64,000 nt of DNA from an uncultured Modestobacter sp. (GTDB lineage Bacteria > Actinomycetota > Actinomycetes > Mycobacteriales > Geodermatophilaceae). The stretch spans positions 39,454-103,453 of the forward strand of contig NZ_CANKUD010000015.1 in the NCBI RefSeq assembly GCF_947486615.1, in the 5' to 3' direction. The notes beneath the pieces are model-generated. The model saw only the letters and a list, made by a program, of their open reading frames with translations. It was not told the origin of the DNA and made no database searches. The position numbers were made by a program, and so were the translations under genes. Of this stretch, positions 34,018 to 43,350 are shown in pieces (within the stretch, counting starts at the first letter, position 1; each line of letters opens with the position of its first letter).

Positions 34018-35568
34018 TCAGCGGTCACCCGAGCGCACCGGTCGGCCGGGCAGCGCGGACAGCTGCAGCTCGCCGTCCCGGACCACCGGGGTGCCGCCGA
34101 CGAGGACGTGCCGGAACCCGGTGGACGGCGCGACCCGGGTGTAGGTGGCGCGGTCGGTGACCGTGTCGGGGTCGAGGACGACGAGGTCGGCGTCGGCGCC
34201 CACCTGGACCCGGCCCTTGCGCCGCATCGCCGGGACGGCGCCCTCCAGGAGCTGCGCGGGCAGCAGCGAGGAGCGGCGCAGCGCCTCGGTGAGGGTCAGC
34301 AGGCCGCGTTCCCGGACCAGCCAGCGCAGCGTGCGCGCGTAGGAGCCGGCTGAGCGCGGATGGGTGAGCAGCCCGGGCGCCGGCGGCCAGACGTCCGGAT
34401 CCGGGCCCCTGCCGGCGGCCGGCCCGCCGGAGGTGACCAGGGGCGTCGCGCCGGAGGCGACCAGGGGCATCGCGCCGGAGGCGACCAGGGGCATCGCGTC
34501 GGTGGCGATGGCGGTGTCGGGGAGGGTGAACGAGCGTTCCAGCACGGCCAGGTCGGCCGGGTCCTCCTCGTCGAGGAAGTGCACCACGACGTCACCGCCC
34601 GGGTCCTCGGCGCGCAGCTCGGCCAGCCGCGCGGCGTCGGCGACCCGCTCCCCGGTGCGCAGGTAGGTCAGCTGCTGCGGGCCGATGCCCAGCCGGGACA
34701 GCACGTCCGGGGCGAGGAAGGCCGCGCCGATCACGGTCGCCCCGGCGCCGTAGGGGTAAGCCTCGGTGCTGACCCGGACGCCGCGCCCGCGGGCGGTGTC
34801 GATCGCACCGGCGACCTCGTCGATCATCCGGGTCGAGGTGCTGTTCACGTGGCACATGTGCATGTGCGCACCGGTGCCGGCCGCGGCGGCGATCACCTCC
34901 AGCGCACCCTCCAGCGAAGTGCCGGGCTCGGCGGTGGAGATGTACCGGGTGTGGGTGAACGTCGGCACGCCGAGCCGGGCGGCGAGCCCGGCCAGCCGGA
35001 AGTACTCGGCCCGGCCGCTGTCCGGGGCGTAGCCGACCAGCACCCCGATGCCCAGCGCGCCGTCGGCGACCGCGCCCTCCAACAGGTCGAGGACGCGGGC
35101 GACGTCCCGGTCGCTCGCCGGGCCGCGCCAGTTCGGCAGCCCCTGGTGGGTGGCGAACAGGTCCAGCGAGCCGTCGGCGGCCAGTGGCACGCCGTCCAGC
35201 ACGTGCATCCGGGCGTCGGTCCAGGAGGCGGAGAAGCCGAAGTTGACCGGCCGGCCCTCGGCCTGCGCGCGGGCGTAGGCGCCGGCCACCGGCAGCACGC
35301 CGGCCTCCAGCTCCAGCGCGGTGGTGACGCCGTCCAGCGCCTGCAGCCGCAGCCCGGTGGTGTTCTGCGCGTGGCTGTGCAGGTCGATGAAGCCCGGTGC
35401 CAGCACCTGCCCGGTGACGTCCCAGACCTCGCGGGCCGGCGGGGCGACTTCACCGACCGAGGTGATCGTCCCGCCGGTGATGCCGACGGCACGGACCCCG
35501 TCCAGGCCGGTCTCCGGGTCGATCACCCGGGCCCCGGTGAGGACGAGGTCGGCGACCGGTGCCGGCAT
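34018..35568 (-). CDS. D-aminoacylase-like amidohydrolase
   Basis: A 516-residue metal-dependent amidohydrolase resembling N-acyl-D-amino-acid deacylases. It shows LVLTGARVIDPETGLDGVRAVGITGGTI, the metal motif APGFIDLHSHAQN, THTRYIST, HMCHVNST and STEAYPYGAG, and ends in the C-terminal strand segment HVLVGGTPVVRDGELQLS. ATDAMPLV corresponds to the active-site Asp loop. It is followed by an eight-residue unit (about PLVASGAM) repeated three times, encoded by a 24-bp tandem repeat. It overlaps the upstream serine hydrolase gene by ATGA, so the two are coupled. The substrate is inferred, not shown. Confidence 0.82.
   Translation of the reverse strand: MPAPVADLVLTGARVIDPETGLDGVRAVGITGGTITSVGEVAPPAREVWDVTGQVLAPGFIDLHSHAQNTTGLRLQALDGVTTALELEAGVLPVAGAYARAQAEGRPVNFGFSASWTDARMHVLDGVPLAADGSLDLFATHQGLPNWRGPASDRDVARVLDLLEGAVADGALGIGVLVGYAPDSGRAEYFRLAGLAARLGVPTFTHTRYISTAEPGTSLEGALEVIAAAAGTGAHMHMCHVNSTSTRMIDEVAGAIDTARGRGVRVSTEAYPYGAGATVIGAAFLAPDVLSRLGIGPQQLTYLRTGERVADAARLAELRAEDPGGDVVVHFLDEEDPADLAVLERSFTLPDTAIATDAMPLVASGAMPLVASGATPLVTSGGPAAGRGPDPDVWPPAPGLLTHPRSAGSYARTLRWLVRERGLLTLTEALRRSSLLPAQLLEGAVPAMRRKGRVQVGADADLVVLDPDTVTDRATYTRVAPSTGFRHVLVGGTPVVRDGELQLSALPGRPVRSGDR
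34427..34498. repeat. Three 24-bp tandem repeats within amidohydrolase gene
   Basis: Units at 34427-34450, 34451-34474 and 34475-34498, the last two identical, each beginning CCGGAGG. They preserve frame and add eight residues each next to the active-site Asp loop. Confidence 0.9.
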
Positions 35569-36974
35569 CAGGCCGTGCGGGGGTTGGCCCGCACCCCGTA
35601 GTGCAGGTACTCGGCGCCGTTCGGGAGCGCGTAGAAGACCACCGCCATCCAGGTCTCCGACTCCGGCGCCCGGGTGGCGAACACCCCCTGCTCCACCGGG
35701 TGCAGCGCCAGTTCTTCGACCTTTGCGCCGGACTCCTCGGCGATCTTCCCGGTCGGGATGACCCGCATGACCAGGCCGCCGTCGCGCTCGAAGACCTCGG
35801 TGGTGATCGAGCTGCGCTCGTAGGTGCCCACGTAGCGGCTGATCTCCACCTCCGGCGCCTCCGCCGGCGGCTCCAGCTGCTCGGCGACCCGCACGCCGGC
35901 CAGCTCGCCGAAGACCTCGCTGTACAGGTCGTTGAACAGGTCCCGCGGCTGCCCGCCGTTGGTCAGCAGGGCGACCGCGATGCCCTGACCGGGGAGCACC
36001 CGCAGGAACGCGTTCTGGCCGAACGTCGTCCCGTCGTGGCCGTAGAGCCGCTCGCCCTGCCAGTCGAACCGGATCCAGCCCAGGCCCCACGAGTCGCCGA
36101 GGGACCACCGGTCGGGCAGGTCGGTGGAGTGCTCCTGCATGGCCGCGGTCGAGGCCGGCGACAGCACCGCGGTGCCGTCGGCGGCCCGGCCCTGCGACAG
36201 GTGCATCCGGGCGAAGGCGGTGACGTCGCGGGAGGTGGCGTTGACCAGCCCGGCCGGGCCCAGCGAGCGGGGCAGCATCCAGACCGGGGCGACCTGCTGC
36301 TCCTGCCCGGGCTCCGGGCTGATGTGCCCGACCGCCACGCCGTGCCGGATCGCCTCCTCCGGCAGCGTCGAGGTGTGCGTCAGCCCGAGCGGCTCGGCGA
36401 GCCGTTCGCGCAGCGCGGCGTCCCAGGTCTGGCCGGTGAGCACCTCGACCACCCGGCCGGCCAGGGTGAAGCCGGCGTTGCAGTAGGAGAAGGTGGCGCC
36501 CAGCGGGTGGTTCTGCGCCACGTCGGCCAGCGCCGCCACGTAGCGCTCCAGCACGTCGTCGCCGCGCCCGGTGTCGGTGAAGACGTCGCCGTCGATGCCG
36601 CTGGTGTGGTTGAGCAGGTGCCGCATGGTGACCTGACGGGTGACCTCGGGGTCGCCGAGCTGCAGGTCCGGGAGCACCTCGACCAGCGGGGCGTCGAGGT
36701 CGAGCTTGCCCTCGTCGACCAGCTGCAGGACCAGGGTCGCCGTCCACACCTTGGTGATCGAGCCGATCTGGAAGACGGAGTCGGGGGTGACCGGGGCGCC
36801 GGTCGACTTGTTGAGCACGCCGGTGGCGGCCTCGACGAGCTCGTCGCCGTCCGCGCCCAGCCGCAGGACGGCGAGGCTCGCCCCGGGCACGTCGTGCTTG
36901 GCGGCGAGCTCGTCCAGCCGCTGCTGCCAGTGTCCCTGGTCGAGGGCGGGTCGGGCGTCGGTGCTGCTGGTCAC
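35568..36974 (-). CDS. Penicillin-binding-fold serine hydrolase (beta-lactamase/D-aminopeptidase type)
   Basis: A 468-residue cytoplasmic-looking serine hydrolase without an obvious signal peptide. The nucleophile motif S72-I-T-K75 lies in VFQIGSITKVWTATLVLQLVDEGKL, followed by the Y-x-N equivalent FSYCNAG, and HDGTTFGQ as the third motif. The C-terminal 120 residues form an additional domain (EISRYVGTYERSSITTEVF), as in family members from esterase EstB to D-aminopeptidase. It is coupled with the D-aminoacylase-like gene. A paralogue is divergently transcribed 169 bp away. The substrate is unknown. Confidence 0.85.
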   Translation of the reverse strand: MTSSTDARPALDQGHWQQRLDELAAKHDVPGASLAVLRLGADGDELVEAATGVLNKSTGAPVTPDSVFQIGSITKVWTATLVLQLVDEGKLDLDAPLVEVLPDLQLGDPEVTRQVTMRHLLNHTSGIDGDVFTDTGRGDDVLERYVAALADVAQNHPLGATFSYCNAGFTLAGRVVEVLTGQTWDAALRERLAEPLGLTHTSTLPEEAIRHGVAVGHISPEPGQEQQVAPVWMLPRSLGPAGLVNATSRDVTAFARMHLSQGRAADGTAVLSPASTAAMQEHSTDLPDRWSLGDSWGLGWIRFDWQGERLYGHDGTTFGQNAFLRVLPGQGIAVALLTNGGQPRDLFNDLYSEVFGELAGVRVAEQLEPPAEAPEVEISRYVGTYERSSITTEVFERDGGLVMRVIPTGKIAEESGAKVEELALHPVEQGVFATRAPESETWMAVVFYALPNGAEYLHYGVRANPRTA

Positions 36975-37131
36975 GTGCTGCTCCGTCCGTCGGGCTGCGC
37001 GGGTCGGCGTCCACCTGGTCGGCCCGTGGCCGCAGCCTGCCGCGCACGCCCGCAGGCAGCTTCGTCGGCGCGGACGAACGCCGCCGGTCAGGGCTGGCCG
37101 CGACCACGAACCGCCAGCTCACCAGCGCTCC

Positions 37132-37143
37132 TACCGTGCCGGC
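37132..37143 (+). promoter_or_regulatory. Leaderless promoter of the divergent serine hydrolase
   Basis: TACCGT at 37132-37137 is six bases from the ATG at 37144, the leaderless spacing. Confidence 0.55.
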
Positions 37144-38532
37144 ATGACGAAGCTGGACGAGGTCGGAGCCTGGATCCGCGACCGCCTGCCGGAGCTGCTG
37201 GCCGAGCACGAGGTGCCCGCCGCCGGGGTGGCGGTGCTCGCCGACGGCGCGGTGGTCGACGCCGCCGCCGGGCTGCTCAGCACCGCGACCGGGGTGACGG
37301 CGACGCCGGACGCGCTGTTCCAGATCGGCTCGATCACCAAGGTGTGGACCGCGACCCTGGTGATGCAGCTGGTCGACGAGGGGCTGGTCGCGCTGACCGA
37401 CCCGGTGAGCGCGCACCTGCCCGGCTTCACGCTGGCCGACGAGGACGCCGCCCGCACCCTCACCGTCGGTCAGCTGCTCAGCCACACCGCCGGCTTCGAG
37501 GGCGACGTGTTCACCGACACCGGCCGCGGCGACGACGCGCTCGAGCGCTACGTCGCCGGGCTCGGCGACCTGGCGCAGCTCTTCCCGCCGGGCGAGCAGT
37601 TCTCCTACAACAACGCCGGCTACTGCGTGCTCGGCCGGCTGGTCGAGGTGCTCCGCGGCCGGCCCTTCGACGAGTGCCTCGTCGAGCAGCTGTTCACCCC
37701 GCTGGGCCTCACCCACGCCGCGGCCAGCCCCTACGAGGCGATCGTGCACCGGGTCGCGGTCGGCCACGTGCGCCCCGAGCCGGACGCCCCGGAGGTGCCC
37801 GCACCGGTGTGGGCGCTGGCCCGGTCCAACGCCCCGGCCGGCTCGACGCTGGCGATGCGCCCGCGCGACCTGCTCGCCTTCGCCCGGATGCACCTGGAGG
37901 CGGGCAAGGCGCCCGACGGGTCGACGGTGCTGGACGCCGGCACGGTCGCGGCGATGCAGCAGCCCCGGGTGCAGCTGCCCGACATCCGCGTGATGGGCGA
38001 TGCGTGGGGGCTGGGCTGGGAGCTGTTCGACGGCCACGGCACCCCGGTGGTCGGCCACGACGGCAACACCATCGGCCAGGCCTCGTTCCTCCGGGTGCTG
38101 CCCGAGCGGGGCGTCGCCGTCGTCCTGCTCACCAACGGCGGCAACCCCTACGGCCTCTACCGGGACGTCGTCGGGCACGTGCTGCGCGAGCTGGCCGACG
38201 TGCAGGTGCGGGAGCTGCCCACGCCACCGGCCGACCCGCCCCGGGTCGACGCCACGCGCTACGCCGGCACCTACAGCAGCCGGGTCGCCGACCTCGTCGT
38301 CAGCCAGTCCGACGACGGACGGGTCTGGCTGGAGATGCGCCCCAAGGACGAGGCCCTGGAGCTGGGCGAGAAGCCCGAGCGCAGCGAGCTGGTCGGCTTC
38401 GCCCCGGACACGCTGATCCAGGTCGAGGCGCAGTCGGGGCTGCACATGCCCCTGGCCTTCCTGGGCGACGACGGCGCAGGCCACGCGCGGTTCCTGCACA
38501 TCGGCCGTGCCGTGCCCCGGGCCGGCGCGTGA
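37144..38532 (+). CDS. Penicillin-binding-fold serine hydrolase, paralogue
   Basis: A 462-residue serine hydrolase closely similar to the divergent one: LFQIGSITKVWTATLVMQLVDEGL holds S63-x-x-K66, QFSYNNAGYCVLGRL has the Y-x-N motif, and GHDGNTIGQ is the third motif. Its C-terminal accessory domain starts near DATRYAGTYSSRVADLVV. The pair looks like an inverted duplication. It lies 133 bp upstream of the peptide importer operon and probably acts on the imported peptides, possibly containing D-residues. The leaderless promoter indicates an independent start. Confidence 0.86.
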   Translation: MTKLDEVGAWIRDRLPELLAEHEVPAAGVAVLADGAVVDAAAGLLSTATGVTATPDALFQIGSITKVWTATLVMQLVDEGLVALTDPVSAHLPGFTLADEDAARTLTVGQLLSHTAGFEGDVFTDTGRGDDALERYVAGLGDLAQLFPPGEQFSYNNAGYCVLGRLVEVLRGRPFDECLVEQLFTPLGLTHAAASPYEAIVHRVAVGHVRPEPDAPEVPAPVWALARSNAPAGSTLAMRPRDLLAFARMHLEAGKAPDGSTVLDAGTVAAMQQPRVQLPDIRVMGDAWGLGWELFDGHGTPVVGHDGNTIGQASFLRVLPERGVAVVLLTNGGNPYGLYRDVVGHVLRELADVQVRELPTPPADPPRVDATRYAGTYSSRVADLVVSQSDDGRVWLEMRPKDEALELGEKPERSELVGFAPDTLIQVEAQSGLHMPLAFLGDDGAGHARFLHIGRAVPRAGA

Positions 38533-38665
38533 CCCCCCGACTGGTCACCGGCGACGAGGGGCGGCAGGTCACCTCGTCCGGCCGCACGAAGACCCCCCGC
38601 CCCGTCCGGGGCAGCCTTCTCGCAATCGCGGTGCAGGTGCTCGCGTCCCAGGGAGAGGACACACC

Positions 38666-40258
38666 ATGAGGCTCATCCGGACCGGCGTCGGTGCGTGCGT
38701 CGCCGTGACCGTCCTCGCCGGGTGCGGCGGCGGAGGCGAGGACGGTGGCGGCGACGCCGCCGGCGGCGAGGTCGTCGACGGCGGCACCTTCACCATGGCG
38801 ATGGACTCCGACCCGGGCAGTCTGGACCCCCAGATGTCCCCGGCGTCCAACGTCTTCCAGCTCAGCGCCTTCGCCTACGACCCGCTGCTGAACACCGGCG
38901 AGGACGGCGGGCTGGTGAGCGGGCTGGCCACCGACTGGGAGGTCGACGGGCAGGAGGTGACGCTGACCCTGGGCGAGGGCATCACCTGCTCCGACGGCGA
39001 GCCCTTCACCGCCGAGGACGCCGCGGCCAACATCGACTTCGTCGCCGACCCGGCCAACCAGAGCCCGCTGCTCGGTACGTACCTGCCGCCGGGCGCCTCG
39101 GCCACCGCCGACGGCTCCACGGTCACCATCACCCTCGCGGCCCCCGCGCCGTTCGTGCTCGAGGGGCTCGCCAACCTCCCGATGGTCTGCGCCAGCGGCC
39201 TGGCCGACCGGTCGGTGCTGGCCGACGGGACGCGCGGGACCGGGCCCTACGAGCTGACCGAGGTCGTGCCCACCGACCACGTCACCTACAGCCTGCGCGA
39301 GGACTACACGTGGGGGCCGGACGGCGCGACGACCGCGGAGGAGGGCATGCCCGACGAGGTCGTCGTCCAGGTCGTGTCCAACGAGACCACCTCGGCGAAC
39401 CTGCTGCTCTCCGGCGGGCTGAACGCGGCCACGGTCCTCGGTCCGGACGCCCAGCGGCTGAGCGGGGCGGACCTGTTCGCCAGCACCCTGGACGCGGTGT
39501 TGGGCGAGATGTGGTTCAACCACGCGGCCGGCCGGCCCGGCGCCGACCCCGCCGTCCGGACGGCGCTGACCCAGGCGCTGGACCTGGAGGAGCTGCAGGG
39601 TGTGCTCACCGGGGGCACCGGCTCGCCCGGCACCACGTTCGCCACGGCCGCACCGGTGGCCTGCCCCGGCGACTCGGTCTCCGGTGAGCTGCCCACCGGC
39701 GGCCTGGAGGCGGCCGGGCAGACGCTGGACGACGCCGGGTGGACGGCCGGCCCGGACGGCACCCGGTCCAAGGACGGGACACCGCTGGAGCTGACCTTCA
39801 TCTACAACAGCGGCCTGGGCACCGGCGGCTCGGCCGCGGCCGAGCTGGCCTCGTCGGCCTGGCAGGAGCTGGGCGCCGAGGTCAGCATGAGCGGCCAGGA
39901 CGACACCGCACTGCTGGAGACGGTGTTCGGCAGCGGCAACTGGGACGTGACCTGGCTGGCCCTCAACGTCAGCAGCCCCGACCAGCTCGTGCCCTTCCTG
40001 TCCGGCCCGACCGCCCCGGAGGGCAACAACTTCTCCGCCATCGACAACGCGGACTACGCAGCGGGCGTGGCCGAGGCGATGACCATGAACGGCGCCGAGG
40101 GCTGCGACACCTGGCTGGCCGCGGAGTCGGCCCTGGTGCGCGACGCCGACGTGATCCCCTTCGCCAACCAGAGCGCCAGCACCTTCGGCAGCGGCGCCCG
40201 GTTCGACTCCGGCGCGGTCGCCGTGGTGCCGACCAGCATCCGGATGACGGCGGGCTGA
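38666..40258 (+). CDS. Oligopeptide ABC transporter substrate-binding lipoprotein
   Basis: A 530-residue SBP family 5 protein. The signal peptide ends in lipobox VLAGC. The core begins GGTFTMAMDSDPGSLDPQMSPASNVFQLSAFAYDPLL, the usual DppA/OppA start, and includes GTGPYELTEVVPTDHVTYSLREDY. It delivers peptides (or nickel or other small substrates in some members) to the downstream permeases. ATG 38666 has AGGGAGAGG upstream. Family length is usual. Confidence 0.88.
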   Translation: MRLIRTGVGACVAVTVLAGCGGGGEDGGGDAAGGEVVDGGTFTMAMDSDPGSLDPQMSPASNVFQLSAFAYDPLLNTGEDGGLVSGLATDWEVDGQEVTLTLGEGITCSDGEPFTAEDAAANIDFVADPANQSPLLGTYLPPGASATADGSTVTITLAAPAPFVLEGLANLPMVCASGLADRSVLADGTRGTGPYELTEVVPTDHVTYSLREDYTWGPDGATTAEEGMPDEVVVQVVSNETTSANLLLSGGLNAATVLGPDAQRLSGADLFASTLDAVLGEMWFNHAAGRPGADPAVRTALTQALDLEELQGVLTGGTGSPGTTFATAAPVACPGDSVSGELPTGGLEAAGQTLDDAGWTAGPDGTRSKDGTPLELTFIYNSGLGTGGSAAAELASSAWQELGAEVSMSGQDDTALLETVFGSGNWDVTWLALNVSSPDQLVPFLSGPTAPEGNNFSAIDNADYAAGVAEAMTMNGAEGCDTWLAAESALVRDADVIPFANQSASTFGSGARFDSGAVAVVPTSIRMTAG

Positions 40259-40317
40259 GCACCCGGGCAGGGGCAGCGGGTGGCGGACCGGGTGGCGACG
40301 ACCAGGAGGGGGAGCGG

Positions 40318-41328
40318 GTGACCAGCACGACGGGGGTGCACCCCGCGACCGGGGCGGGCCGGCGGGGAGCGGGCGTCCTGGACGGGCCCTGGGCCCGGTT
40401 CGCCGTCCGGCGCGGGGGCCAGCTGGTGGTCTCGATGTGGGTGCTGGTCACCGCCTCGTTCCTGATGATCCACCTGATCCCCGGTGACCCGGTGCGCAGC
40501 GCCCTGGGGCCGACCGCCCCGGCGTCGCTGGTGGCCGCCCGCCGGGAGTCCCTCGGCCTGGACGACCCGCTCTGGCTGCAGTACCTGCACTTCCTGGGCG
40601 GGCTGTTCAGTGGTGACCTGGGCACCTCGCTGACCTCGCGGCTGCCGGTGTCGCAGGTGATCTCCCAGCGGTTGCCGGCCACGGTGCAGCTGGCGCTGCT
40701 GGCCTTCGTGGTGGCGCTGGCCCTCGCCGTCCCGCTCGGGGTGCTGATGGGGGTGCTCACCCGCGGCGGCCGGCGGCGCGGCGGGGAGCTGGCGTTCTCC
40801 TCCACCAGCGTGGTGCTCGGCGCGATCCCGGAGTTCCTGCTGGGGGTCGGGCTGGTCTACCTGTTCGGCGTGCAGTGGGGCCTGCTGCCGGTGGCCGGGC
40901 GGGGTGGCCCGGAGTCCTACGTGCTGCCGGTGCTGTCGCTGTCGCTGGGGCCGGCCGCGGCGCTGGCCCGGATCATGCGGGTGGAGATGGTGTCGGTGCT
41001 GCAGGCCGACTACCTGCGCACCGCCCGGGCCAAACGACTGCCCCGGCGCCGGATCTACCTGCGCGACGCGCTGCCCAACGCGCTCACCTCCACGATCACC
41101 CTCGGCGGGCTGCTGCTCACCGCCCTGGTCGCCGGCACCGTGCTGGTGGAGAACGTCTTCGCCTGGCCGGGGCTGGGCAGCACGATCGCCTCCTCGATCC
41201 TGCTCAAGGACTACCCCGTGGTGCAGGGGATCGTGCTCGTCTACGGCGCGGGAGTGCTGCTGGTGAACCTGACGGTGGACGTGGTGCTCGCCCTGCTGGA
41301 CCCGCGCTCGGCGATCCGGGAGAGCTGA
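40318..41328 (+). CDS. Oligopeptide ABC transporter permease 1 (DppB-like)
   Basis: A 336-residue permease with six helices: FAVRRGGQLVVSMWVLVTASFLMIHLIPGDPVRSALG is the standard DppB/OppB N-terminus. The EAA loop is in YLRTARAKRLPRRRIYLRDALPNALTSTITLGG. The GTG at 40318 is preceded by AGGAGGGGG. It follows the binding-protein gene by 59 bp and precedes the next gene by three bases, so it is in the operon. Confidence 0.92.
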   Translation: MTSTTGVHPATGAGRRGAGVLDGPWARFAVRRGGQLVVSMWVLVTASFLMIHLIPGDPVRSALGPTAPASLVAARRESLGLDDPLWLQYLHFLGGLFSGDLGTSLTSRLPVSQVISQRLPATVQLALLAFVVALALAVPLGVLMGVLTRGGRRRGGELAFSSTSVVLGAIPEFLLGVGLVYLFGVQWGLLPVAGRGGPESYVLPVLSLSLGPAAALARIMRVEMVSVLQADYLRTARAKRLPRRRIYLRDALPNALTSTITLGGLLLTALVAGTVLVENVFAWPGLGSTIASSILLKDYPVVQGIVLVYGAGVLLVNLTVDVVLALLDPRSAIRES

Positions 41329-41331
41329 CCG

Positions 41332-43350
41332 ATGACCACCTCCACGACGCTGGACGCCTCCGCCGTGGCACCGCGGCGCTCGGCGGCCCGGGCCCGCTGG
41401 CTGGCCGTGCTGCGCACCCCGGTCGGCGCCGGCGCCGGCCTGCTGCTGGCCCTGGTGCTGCTGCTGGCCCTCGTCGCGCCACTGCTGTGGTCCGGGGAGG
41501 CCGACCGGATCGACACCTCCGACGTGCTGCAGGGCGCCTCCGCCGAGCACTGGGTCGGCACCGACGCCCTGGGGCGGGACGTCTTCGCCCGGGTGCTGGT
41601 GGCCACCCGGCTGTCCATCGGGCTGGCGCTGGCCGCCACCTCGATCGCGGTCGTCCTCGGCCTGCTGCTGGGCTGCGCGCCGCTGCTGCTGGGCCGCCGC
41701 GGCGGCCGGCTGGTGACCGCCGGGGTGAACATCGCCGTCGCCTTCCCCGGGCTGCTGCTGGCGCTGTTCTTCGCGGTGGTGTTCGGCGTCGGCATGACCG
41801 GCGCGGTGCTGGCGATCGGCTTCGCCGGCGCCCCCGCCTTCGCCCGGTTGTCCCAGACGCTGGCCGCGGGGATCGCCGACCGGGACTTCGTCTCCGCCGC
41901 GCGGATCGCCGGCGTCGGCCGGTTCCGGGTGCTGGTCCGGCACGTGCTGCCCAACATCGGCGAGCCGCTGGTGGTGAACGCGACGATCGGCGCCGGCGGT
42001 GCCCTGCTGGCCTTCGCCGGGCTGTCGTTCCTCGGGCTGGGGGTGCAGGCGCCCAGCTACGACTGGGGCCGGCTGCTGCAGGACGGGCTGTCGGGCATCT
42101 ACATCCACCCGGTGGCCGCGCTGGCCCCCGGCGTGGCGATCGTGGTCGCCGGGCTGGCGTTCAACCTCTTCGGTGAGGCGGTCGCCAAGGGCATCGGGCT
42201 GACCACCGCCCTGGGCGGCGGCTTCGCCCCGGGCCGCGCCCTCCGCCGGGAGGAGACCCGGCGGAGGGCCGCGGCCGCGGACCAGACCCCGCCGGCGACC
42301 GACCCCGGACCGGAGCCGGGCCGGCCGGTGCTGGACGTGCAGGACCTCTCGGTGACCTTCCCGGGCGCCGCCGGCCCGGTGCGGCCGGTGCGCGGCGTGA
42401 GCTTCCGGATCGGCCGCGGCGAGGCGGTCGGGGTGGTGGGGGAGTCCGGGTCGGGCAAGTCGCTCACCGCGCTGGCGATCGCCCGGCTGGTCGAGCAGCC
42501 CGGCGAGGTGACCGCCGGCCGGCTGCGCTTCCAGGGCGCCGACCTGCTCAGCGGGGGCGACCGGACACACCGCCGGCTGCTCGGCACGTCGTTCGCCATG
42601 GTGTTCCAGGACCCGATGACCTCGTTCAACCCGACCCGCCGGATCGGCCGGCAGCTCGCCGAGGTCGCGCAGGAGCACCAGGGGATGTCCCGCCGTGCCG
42701 CGCTCGCCCGGGCGGTCGACCGGCTGCGCAGCGTGCGGGTGCCCGCCGCCGAACGCCGCGCGCACCAGTACCCGCACGAGTTCTCCGGCGGCATGCGGCA
42801 GCGGGCGATGATCGGCATGGGCCTGATGGGCGAGCCGTCGCTGATCGTCGCCGACGAGCCGACCACCGCCCTGGACGTCACCGTGCAGCGGCAGGTGCTG
42901 GACCTGCTGGCCGCCGTCCGCGCCGAGGACGATGTGGCGCTGCTGCTCATCAGCCACGACGTCGCCGTCGTCGGCCAGGTCTGCGAGCGGGTGCTGGTGA
43001 TGTACGCCGGCCGGGTGGTGGAGGACCTGCCCGCCGACCGGCTGCGCACCGGCGCCCGGCACCCCTACACCCGGGCGCTGGTCGCCGCGGTGCCGGACAT
43101 GGACGTCGACCTCGACCAGCCGCTGCCGGTCATCCCCGGCCGGCCGGTCGACCCTGCGCACCAGCCACCGGGCTGCGCCTACGCGCCGCGGTGCCCGCTG
43201 GCCTCGGCGCGGTGCACCGACGAGGACCCGGCGCTCGCCGACGACGGCACCGGCTGGCGGGTGGCCTGCTGGCACGCCGGGGAGGTCGCCGCCGACCGCG
43301 ACGTGCCCGGTGCCGCACCGGTCGCGCTGGCCCTGGGGGAGCGGGCATGA
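41332..43350 (+). CDS. Fused permease 2 and ATPase (DppC-DppD) of peptide transporter
   Basis: A 672-residue fusion. Residues about 1-300 are the DppC-type permease (GASAEHWVGTDALGRDVFARVLVATRLSIGLALAATS; EAA loop AARIAGVGRFRVLVRHVLPNIGEPLVVN). After a charged linker the ATPase starts at about residue 330 with LDVQDLSVTFPG. It has Walker A GESGSGKS, Q-loop FQDPMTSFNP, signature FSGGMRQR, Walker B LIVADEPTTALDV and the His switch ISHD. The C-terminal peptide-family segment PYTRALVAAVP ... CAYAPRCP is present. Fusion is unusual but in frame. The last four bases overlap the next ATPase gene. Confidence 0.92.
   Translation: MTTSTTLDASAVAPRRSAARARWLAVLRTPVGAGAGLLLALVLLLALVAPLLWSGEADRIDTSDVLQGASAEHWVGTDALGRDVFARVLVATRLSIGLALAATSIAVVLGLLLGCAPLLLGRRGGRLVTAGVNIAVAFPGLLLALFFAVVFGVGMTGAVLAIGFAGAPAFARLSQTLAAGIADRDFVSAARIAGVGRFRVLVRHVLPNIGEPLVVNATIGAGGALLAFAGLSFLGLGVQAPSYDWGRLLQDGLSGIYIHPVAALAPGVAIVVAGLAFNLFGEAVAKGIGLTTALGGGFAPGRALRREETRRRAAAADQTPPATDPGPEPGRPVLDVQDLSVTFPGAAGPVRPVRGVSFRIGRGEAVGVVGESGSGKSLTALAIARLVEQPGEVTAGRLRFQGADLLSGGDRTHRRLLGTSFAMVFQDPMTSFNPTRRIGRQLAEVAQEHQGMSRRAALARAVDRLRSVRVPAAERRAHQYPHEFSGGMRQRAMIGMGLMGEPSLIVADEPTTALDVTVQRQVLDLLAAVRAEDDVALLLISHDVAVVGQVCERVLVMYAGRVVEDLPADRLRTGARHPYTRALVAAVPDMDVDLDQPLPVIPGRPVDPAHQPPGCAYAPRCPLASARCTDEDPALADDGTGWRVACWHAGEVAADRDVPGAAPVALALGERA

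Noticed and set aside
40054..43275. 1,073-codon minus-strand frame opposite the peptide transporter
   Set aside because: Compositional mirror of the permease/ATPase genes, rich in Gly/His/Gln, with no recognisable motifs.
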